The notes beneath the pieces were generated by a model. The model made no database searches. It was not told the origin of the DNA and was given only the letters and a program-made list of their open reading frames with translations. Both the position numbers and the translations under genes were made by a program. A stretch of DNA of 64,000 nucleotides, taken from Conchocele bisecta. Taxonomy: Eukaryota > Mollusca > Bivalvia > Lucinida > Thyasiridae. Below are positions 57,008-64,000 of this stretch, in pieces (positions within the stretch are counted from its first letter, which is position 1; the number at the start of each line of letters is the position of its first letter). The stretch is taken from NCBI GenBank assembly GCA_029237695.1, contig CM055274.1, positions 22,185,505-22,249,504 of the forward strand. The letters are read 5' to 3'.

Positions 57008-57363
57008 ATGTTAGTTGACGAGCTTTATTTCGCTCTGCTCGATATAGGCTACACGGCCCTCAAACACCGTTTAGATGGCGCAAAGGGTCTGATCAGTCTG
57101 GCTCAAGACTCTCTAGAGACGTGGCGCGAGGACGAAAAGGCGGCCATCCTTTTCGCAAAGCGGATATTAGATTCCTCCGAGTTCCTTCAGAGCAATCGGA
57201 GATTGAACGGCAGCTGCAGCGAAACTTCCAACAAAGGTTTATTATTGACGACGCAGTTACCGAACGATCTGGCGAGGACATGTTGGAGATGGTTCGACCT
57301 ACTAGAATACCTCGCATACGATGGACACGCGCAAGCCTGATACCAAACTATCGGTTCGACTAG
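57008..57363 (+). pseudogene. Small Polinton gene upstream of integrase, frameshifted
   Basis: Starts ATG 57008 shortly after an (AT)n stretch that could serve as a TATA-type promoter. First frame to about 57180: ELYFALLDIGYTALKHRLDG, SLETWREDEKAAILFAKRIL. Then frame 57121: SEQSEIERQLQRNFQQRFII to a stop at 57363, overlapping the integrase start (57321). About 118 residues if joined. Not recognised. Confidence 0.6.
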
Positions 57364-58400
57364 CGCGCAAGCTAGCGAACACATACTACAGCCCCCGCGG
57401 CTACTGGAAGGGACTCGCGGCCATCAGAACCTCGCGGCGGCGACCAAGGTTTCCGAAAATGCAGCCAAGGATAGGCTCAAGAAGCAGGCCATCTGGCAGA
57501 TCTATTTGCCCGCGCCTCACAATATTCCGCGGCCGAAATTCGACGTGCCGGTGCCGAACAAAGTCCACCAAGCAGACCTCCTGTTTTTCTATCACGATCG
57601 CGTCGGTCGCAAAACGTACAAGTACGCACTGACAATCGTTGACGTAGCGTGTCGCTATAAGGGGGCTGAGCCGCTGGCCACGAAGGAGTCTAAGGAGGTG
57701 GCCGAGGCTCTTTCCCGAATATATAAAAAGAGTCCTCTCAAATGGCCGAATCTTCTCCAGGTCGATCCCGGTCGCGATATCATGGGCGCGGTCTCTCAGC
57801 TGTTGGCTAAACACGACGTTTCTGTCAGACGCGGCCGCGTCGACATCCACTGGGACCAGGGGATCGTGGAGCGGTTGAATCGAACCCTGGCTGAGAGGCT
57901 GTTCGGACACCAATATGCCAAAGAGTTTGTAGACCCTCATACGCGATCGACCGAGTGTGTAGCCAGGCTGCCCGCCGTGGTCTCCGCACTGAACGGTGAG
58001 GTGACCAGATTGCTCGGTAAGAAGCTCGTAGATGCCATGAAGGCGAAAAAAGGTGGCGCACAACCCCTCCGCCGTCTCGCGTGGGCGACCCGTTGGTTTA
58101 GCGGAGAATCGGCTTCCGTCGGATGTTGACGTCCGGTACCTCTATCAACCGGGAGAGCTCGAGGGTGGCCGCCGCCGCGCGACTGATCCCGTGTGGTCTC
58201 TTAATGTATATCATCTGGATCGATATACATGTATTACCAAACCCGATGAGCCCGTCCTTTCCTACCTGAACAGTGGCCCATCGCGCGGGTTTGTTCGCGA
58301 AGAACTTCTTGCGGTGCCTTCTGACACCCAGCCACCCCCAGACCCCCCCCCCCCCCCCGTCGTCATAGTCGGTCAGACTCTCGTCAGAGTCTTTAGTATT
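57321..58400 (+). pseudogene. Polinton integrase (retroviral/DDE type)
   Basis: ATG at 57321. The N-terminal helices (YYSPRGYWKGLAAI) shift frame near 57425 to LAAATKVSENAAKDRLKKQA. The core, 57506-58060, holds HQADLLFF (Asp at 57575), LQVDPGRDIMG (Asp at 57764) and GIVERLNRTL (Glu at 57869, 35 codons after the second Asp), the D,D,E triad of retroviral-type integrases. A second shift near 58060-58090 leads to the C-terminal part (SDVDVRYLYQPGELEGG, DPVWSLNVYHLDRY, GPSRGFVREELL), which ends in a Pro run encoded by a C homopolymer at 58347-58360. The frame stays open to 58679 but overlaps the polymerase tail on the other strand, so the end here is approximate. The enzyme would insert the element; all three catalytic residues remain but the gene is broken. 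Confidence 0.88.
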
Positions 58401-58427
58401 CTCCACTGTTTTGTTCTTTGTTTTTGT

Positions 58428-61400
58428 TTACCTATCTATAGGATCGGTGTGTATACCATCTTCCATCACTCTCCTCTTGTCGTAGTACGCCGACAGCCCC
58501 AATTTCTCCTGATTGTACGTCTTCATTACACCGTTAACCATTCGGAATCCCCTGTTCTCCGCCATGTCCCTTCTCCCTTCGAGAGTGCTCTTGTACCTAC
58601 ACCAAGTCAGATCGTTAGATCTCTGCGACATCCCCTTGGCCGAGTGCGATCCGCGTACTTATCCAAGAAGTCGTACTAGACATCCGGAGCTTGGCCAACT
58701 GGTAGACCGCTATGCCACACTGAAAAGTTATGTTGATCACAACTCGAGTCTTCCTGCTCGATATGTCGTAAGCCTCCCCAATCTCCTCCAAGTCTTCGAA
58801 CGACGCCGACATCAGTGCCCGGTCGACAGTCTTCTCATCCTTCGCATAGGTGATGCTCATGTGTCTCTCTTGAGCCTCTATCAGATTGCCACAACACGCG
58901 TTGCCGACCAGTTTGAATATCTCCGCCAACATCGCCTTGCTCTTGTCGACGTCTCACGTCCGTCTGGCCTCGGTGACCTCTTACACGAACCATTGGAACG
59001 GTTTGCCGGGCGTGTAGTCTATCATCCTATGCACCGCTTTGACTTCCAGACCGTGCTCCAGATACCACTTTAGCAGCGGGGAGTATATGATCATCTTCTT
59101 GGCGGACAGTGCACCACGAGCTTTTTCTGACCTTCGACCTTAGTTCTCCTGGTCCTGGTCAGGTAGTCCTTCATGTGCTGTGGAACCTCTGTCTCGTCGA
59201 CTTTTCGATTAACGAACAGCGGCGACATGTCTCGCAACGTTTCCGGGACCTCTATATCCAACTCTGCAAATCCGAACCACTCGTCGCGCCTGACCCTCCT
59301 CACGAAACGGTCTATATGAGACTGTCTTTCCGGGTCGTCACACGTCCATATCTTCTCCCCGCACGGCATGTCTTTCGACAGGGTAGACAGGTACAGCGCG
59401 TTGGCATCGTAACCCATCACCGCCTTGCACATCTTCTCCTCCCGACTCCCTACCTGACCCCTGATCGTCGACCTGCCAGCCTCGGCGTATCTGGAGAACA
59501 CGATGGATGGACTGCCAACCAACCCCTCCTTCGTCATCGCGTAAGTCTCACCCTTCGGTGCCCACAGCTCGGGCGTGTCCGCCTTCCCATCGATCGACCC
59601 GCGGAGCAGGTACTGAAGGGAAACACCGGGTAGAGACACGGCGTCCTTGAGTATGTCCACACCTCTCCCCCGTCATTTTAGTCAGTGCCTCCAGGAACGA
59701 TCCGACATCCAAGTCGTTGTAGTGTCGGAACCATTCCTGGAACGTCTTCATCCCCTTTCCTCGGAAGACCTTCTTGCACTCTTTCCACTCGGACAACGAC
59801 AGTAGGAACTCACCCTTCAACTTCGAGTACCACTCGGAATAGTCGGGCAGCCCCGGATGGTCGAGTTTTTCTGGGGATTCGAACCACTCGTACGGGAAGT
59901 GAGACTTTACCGTTTTACAGTCGTACGCCTTAACCCTCCGGTCGTACGTGGTACCGGGTCCCAGATACTGGATGATGTCGAGAAATCTAAACTCCGGGGT
60001 AAACAGAAACATCGTCGTGCTGGCCATCTTTCCGACCATCACCTTATTCACGGTGGTCGCCAACTTCTCGACAAGGTACTACTTGATGAGGTTCAGGTCG
60101 TACCTGCTGCAGTTGAACCCCGCCACCGGGACTTGGTCGATCCACGAGACGATTTTCTCTTGCTGAAGTTTCGACAACATCTCTATGTCGGTCGGCAGAT
60201 ACTTCTTCCTAACCCCCTCCCTGATGACTTTGCCTTTCCTCTGCAACTCGGTCACGAACTTCTCGACCAGCGTGTCGGGATCTCGTTCGCAGATGTGGGT
60301 GATCCCCTCGTGCATTGTATCCCCCAACGAAACCGAAATAGGGACGTGCTCGACCTTGAAGGTCAGGTCTTTGGTGGGTAGCGTGGTTTCCGATTTGTCG
60401 AGGTACGCCTCGAAGTCGTAGCCTATCTGGTGAGGGTACAGAGTCGTCGCCTCCTCGCGCGGCGGTGGTGGATAGTGGGGACCTCCCCTCATTCAAACAT
60501 TCGCACTCCCACATCACCACCAACTCGTAACCCGCATCCCTTATCTTGGCGTCTTGGATTTTCGTCCTCGTGTACAGCGATCTCGTGTTACCTCTCCTGC
60601 AATGTGTCGGACACCCGTGCCAGTAGCATCCGTGAAACTGAAACACGGTCTTGGTTTCGTGACAGTAGCCGTCGACCTCTCGCAGCTGTGACCGCATCTC
60701 GCGTGATGTATGTGTTTTCCCACCCTCTCCTCTTCTCTGCTCAACCGTTGAATCGACATCGCGCTCGCTGACCCCTTGGGATAGAACGCCTTCTCGTAGG
60801 CCCACTGCGGTCTCTCTACCCTCTTACCTGGACATATCACCACGGTCTTCCCACCCATGCAGGTGGTCGCGTGCCTGTGCATTTTACACGACTTTGTGAA
60901 CAGTTGTTGACATCCGGTGCACCCGTACTCGTTCGTCATATTGCGGAGGTTCTTGATGAGCGTCGTAGTTTGCCGGAGACTTCATGTACCACACTCCGTC
61001 GGCGGTGGGCTCGTATGCACGAATGCCCATCTTGAAATGCTCTTCGACCTTCTTAATATCATCCAGGGGGATTCCCTAACTATCCGGTCCGTTATCGTGA
61101 CCGAGGTATTCCCGAGCCAGAGCTCGTGCCTCCTCACAACAGCGGTCGGTCTCCATCCACGGTGTATGGCTATGCGCCTAAACAGACACAAGTAGTCGTC
61201 GTACGTGTCGACGGAATACATTCCCTTTTTCTGTCTTAACCAATCGGGGAGTTTTCCCGCTCCCATTAGAAGTTGTTGAGCGTCGATGATCATCTTCACC
61301 TCGACCGATATCACGAACGAAGGTCCATTTTTTGTTTGGTATATCGACTTTGTCGATGTCCATTCGACCTTTCTCTCTATCGGTTATCCATCATCGTAGC

Positions 61401-61961
61401 GTCGGTCTCGATGTTCCTAATACGATACGAGCACGAATACCTCAAATAACAGGTCGTGGTCATCTCTGGACGAATTTTATTCATTATGCGATTCGCGATC
61501 TCACCGTCTACCCCTCTCTCGAAGGTCCAGACTATCTTACTCCTACCCCTATCAACAGTTTCCCTAGCTTCGGCTTCTTCGGCGAGAATCCTGGGACCCT
61601 CCTCCACCAAATCTCTGGCGAGCTCTCTGCTCCTCTTAGGAGGTATGCCCACCAGTCTTTGATAAATCCTAATGTATTGCACCTTGAAGAGTGGTTTTCT
61701 ACGTGCGCTGGGATCTTCTTTTACACGCTGCGCGTAAGCAGTGGCACGCAGACTGGCCGTCGTCTCGTTCTCCAATTTCTCGGATCGTTTGTCGGGGTCG
61801 GCAGGCAGTCGTCCGGTCGAAACCGCACGCCACAGCCTCTCCTCGCCAACGACGGCTCGCGCGTCACTTATCCTATCTGCTATAGCTTTCTTGAGTCTCA
61901 AACCTCTTAACGAAATTCCCCAACTCTTAGCTTGCTCTCTCATTTGCTTTATGGTAGGCAT
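58428..61961 (-). pseudogene. Polinton protein-primed family B DNA polymerase, frameshifted and internally deleted
   Basis: Start ATG at 61961 (MPTIKQMREQAKSW). Blocks on the minus strand in order: N-terminal domain 61377-61961 (RPEMTTTCYLRYSCSYRIRN); 60982-61314 (LPDWLRQKKGMYSVDTYDDY); Cys/His block 60541-60939 (GCTGCQQLFTKSCKMHRH); endonuclease-like block near 60600-60700 (VFQFHGCYWHGCP); exonuclease I, YDFEAYLD, and II, FNCSRYDLNL (60079-60492); exonuclease III region HYNDLDVGSFLEAL (near 59710); polymerase motif A, GYDANALYL (near 59400); motif B region, GNACCGN and CGIAVYQLAKLRM (58680-58930). Motif C (the Asp-x-Asp palm motif) is missing: after DFLDKYADR (about 58646) the sequence jumps to the tail block (58428-58631, FRMVNGVMKTYNQEKLGL). 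About eight or more frameshifts. Would replicate the element with a protein primer; not functional as seen. Confidence 0.9.
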
Positions 61962-62180
61962 TATACTGAGTATAACCAATGGATTTGTATCTCTAATAGG
62001 GTGTAAATTGTTGATATGTATAACAGGTTTTGCTATGTAAGACAGATTGATGTATTATACTGAGTATAATTTATGGATTTCTATCTCTAATACGGTGTAA
62101 ATTGTTGCTAGGTATGATAGATTGCTGTATATACTGAGTATAACCAATGGATTCTTATCTCTAATAGGGTGAAATCACCA
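61955..62180. repeat. Three-copy direct repeat upstream of the polymerase start
   Basis: TTATACTGAGTATAACCAAT GGATT and (T/C)TCTAATA(G/C)GGTG recur at 61961, 62055 and about 62129. The first copy overlaps the polymerase ATG. Could be the polymerase promoter region. Confidence 0.75.
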
Positions 62181-62292
62181 TCTCGTAGCATTGATAACTT
62201 CTCATCCGCTCGAGGAAGTATATGGTCTCGCGGTTGGTGATTTTTTTTATTTTCACTCTTCTCATCCATACCGTGATAACAGTGGGGGAAAA

Positions 62293-62402
62293 CCAAGTAT
62301 TATATGAGAGTCAACGATGATACCACCTCCTGATGGGAGTCACCGCGCGTAGCTGGTGACTTCCAGAGAGAGGTGGTATCATTTCGACTCTCATATACTA
62401 CT
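62293..62402. repeat. Imperfect palindrome, possible element terminus
   Basis: CAAGTATTATATGAGAGTCA pairs with GACTCTCATATACTACTTG; inside, ATGATACCACCTC pairs with GAGGTGGTATCAT and GTCACC with GGTGAC. It reads 5'-AGTATTATATG...CATATACT-3', AG/CT-type ends as in Polintons, but no matching copy was found at the left side of the element. Confidence 0.6.
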
Positions 62403-62539
62403 TGAATTATGAAGCGATTTGTGTATATATCCTGATGCAACTCGATATTAGTAACCCGATTAGTATCGGGTTTCATAGTGCGTATTTTATTTTTCATTCA
62501 ATAGACAACTTGGATATTCGGTTAAAGTGGACCCCGAAA

Positions 62540-62900
62540 TGTCTGGACATTAGTGTATCACTTATCTGATCTGGGTCTACATTGACGACTAGAAACTTGC
62601 GCCGTCGGTGTGTATTGTTCATATTTTTTAAGATGTCGCTGTGACAGGAGACATTGGGCTTATGGGCTTTGCGACCAACATAGATCCAGATCAGCCTGTG
62701 CATCAGCACAGTCTGATCAATATATACAATGTTCACCATTCCATCCATCAATGAAACACCTGTTATGTTTCTAACAAGCGGCACAGCTCGTTATTAGGCT
62801 ATGTGTATAGTGTGTTATTTGATCAGGAGCTACCATGGGCATAATTCCCATAAGCCCCATTTCTCCAATCACAGCCACAAACTGGAAGCGAATATCCTAT
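62540..62900. repeat. Dispersed GATCAG-rich repeat
   Basis: Inverted halves with GGCTTTGCGACCAACATAGA, AGATCAGCCTGTGCATCAGC and AAGCCCCATTTCTCCAATCA; no gene. Confidence 0.65.
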
Positions 62901-62922
62901 ATCACAATATGCAACACGGGAC

Positions 62923-63129
62923 AGTAGAACCTCTCTAAACCGGACACACAGGCAGTCTGTGCATCCTTAATTGTATGGGTTTCATTGGTGTATATTTATA
63001 ATGATAATGCCTGTTCAAGTCACAACTGCATAACATTGTCATAGTCATATGTCTGATTTACAGTTGAACCTCTCTAAACCGGACACCCTGTGGACCTCCC
63101 AGTGTGTCCGGTTTAGAGAGGTTTCACAG
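62923..63129. mobile_element. CAGTG-ended MITE copy 4
   Basis: CAGTAGAACCTCTCTAAACC start; terminal palindrome around GGACACCCTGTGGACCTCCC. Confidence 0.83.
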
Positions 63130-63207
63130 TACTAGAAACACGATTACTCGTGTTTCTTGTATCGGGTGGCACAAGGTGTACATTGACATAGTCATATGTC
63201 TGATTTA

Positions 63208-63275
63208 CAGTGGAAACTCTCTAAACCGGACACCCTGGGGAACCCCAGGGTGTCTGGTTTAAAGAGGTTCCACTG
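63208..63275. mobile_element. CAGTG-ended short palindrome copy 5
   Basis: Only the terminal palindrome (CAGTGGAAACTCTCTAAACC to complement), 68 bp. The flanks ACTAGAA(A/G)CACGATTACTCG are repeated at 63130 and 63278, so copies 4 and 5 lie in a tandem duplication. Confidence 0.85.
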
Positions 63276-63665
63276 TACTAGAAGCACGATTACTCGTGTT
63301 TCTCGTATCGGGTGGCACAGGGTGAGTACTGTGTATTCTGTTTGAATACCGTGTAATCCAAAGCACCAACACCCTCCCACATAAAAAATCCCAGGTATGT
63401 TGTGGTTAATTTGCAAGACACTCGAAAATCTACAAATACAAATAAAGCCGTTTAATCATGCCACACCAGTAACCAATATTTGTACTGAAGAACATTAGTC
63501 ATACTGGAATGCTTGACCTAAATCTGAATTCAAGTACATGTACAAGTACTTCACTCTAATGGCGATATCAGAAGATATAATATATGTAGAACGAAACTAT
63601 AGCTACCTCCATTTCTTCGCCATTAGCATGATTAGACATGTAACAATTGGCGGCGAAATATTATA

Positions 63666-63871
63666 TAGTGGAACTTCTTTAAACCGGACGCCAAGAAAAC
63701 ACATGCGAGCTTATGTTTGATGAGTTCTTGGTCATTTATATCAGGTGATAATGTCTGTTCGTGATCGCATAGCACAACACTAATGATCAAATTCCTGATT
63801 TACAGTGAAGCCTCTCTAAGCCGGACAGCCTGGGGACCTCCCATGGTGTCCGGTTTAGAGAGGCTTCACTG
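63666..63871. mobile_element. CAGTG-ended MITE copy 6
   Basis: Same interior TCTTGGTCATTTATATCAGG and terminal palindrome GTGTCCGGTTTAGAGAGGCT. Confidence 0.85.
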
Positions 63872-63929
63872 TATGTGTCTAATCGAAAGAGAGCAAATAT
63901 CCCCGTCTCGTTGTCAACGCACTGTGCGT

Positions 63930-63976
63930 GATCTCTAAATCGGACATCCTAGGATGTCCGGTTTAGAGAGGTTCGA
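63930..63976. repeat. Short palindrome of the CAGTG MITE arm
   Basis: TCTCTAAATCGGACATCCTA mirrored by GGATGTCCGGTTTAGAGAGG; a truncated relative of copies 1-6. Confidence 0.75.
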
Positions 63977-64000
63977 CGATCCCTTGTAATTCAACTGTAT

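Larger units (their letters stand above)
51807..62402. mobile_element. Decayed Polinton/Maverick (adintovirus-like) element
   Basis: Gene content: unidentified gene, coiled-coil virion gene (minus), capsid/ATPase remnant, four small genes, integrase (plus) and family B polymerase (minus, convergent with integrase). Capsid protein plus packaging ATPase, integrase and protein-primed polymerase together define Polintons. GC content is clearly higher than in the flanks. Limits are uncertain: no clear long terminal inverted repeats were found; the palindrome at 62293-62402 may be a terminal remnant. All larger genes are broken. Confidence 0.88.

Noticed and set aside
58098..58406. Minus-strand frame continuing the polymerase tail
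   Set aside because: It is the antisense shadow of the integrase C-terminus; the polymerase frame ends with a stop at 58428.
59109..60381. Plus-strand frames over the polymerase
   Set aside because: Antisense shadows; the minus strand carries the recognised polymerase motifs.

Overview
This is a eukaryotic, repeat-dense window, most likely from a lophotrochozoan and probably a bivalve mollusc. That is an inference from the gene family, the many hairpin MITEs and the Polinton and CXC-type transposons; nothing in the window names the species. It holds one large host gene on the minus strand. Twelve short coding exons lie between about 51.2 kb and 3.9 kb. Each has a canonical acceptor and donor, and the codon phase carries through all twelve. 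The exons encode a long coiled coil, then a globular C-terminal part resembling mitochondria-eating protein (Mieap/SPATA18-like). The gene runs off the 5' side of the exons seen; its 3' end may lie below 3.9 kb.

The introns are packed with mobile DNA. (1) 1-16.5 kb: nested palindromic MITEs, tandem repeats and six exons. (2) 16.6-24.4 kb: a minisatellite of about 50 bp units, roughly 155 copies, whose unit is one arm of a MITE found elsewhere in the window. (3) 26.1-30.5 kb and 38.4-44.2 kb: two DNA transposons with long terminal inverted repeats, each with a decayed intronless plus-strand ORF. Both encode an XPG/FEN-like (PIN) nuclease and a C-terminal CXC cysteine cluster, and the second also has a probable RNase H-like transposase part. 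They best fit the Academ (XPG-bearing) type. The second sits in a dispersed repeat whose uninterrupted copy is at 8.2-8.7 kb, which shows the insertion and a 7 bp target duplication. (4) 44.6-50.2 kb: nested inverted repeats, a tRNA-Thr-like gene and a small relic of one Polinton.

(5) About 51.8-62.4 kb is a decayed Polinton/Maverick (adintovirus-like) element, recognisable by a capsid protein, packaging ATPase, retroviral-type integrase, protein-primed family B DNA polymerase and several small virion-type genes. Integrase and polymerase are tail to tail. It is broken by many frameshifts and by at least three internal deletions. One fuses the front of the capsid gene in frame to the back of the ATPase gene, one removes the polymerase catalytic motif C, and one truncates two convergent genes. 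(6) 62.4-64 kb holds more MITEs.

All mobile genes seen are broken, so none is expected to work; the host exons look intact. Part of the minisatellite (about 20.5-21.8 kb) looks like unpolished sequence, so small frameshifts elsewhere should be treated with some caution.
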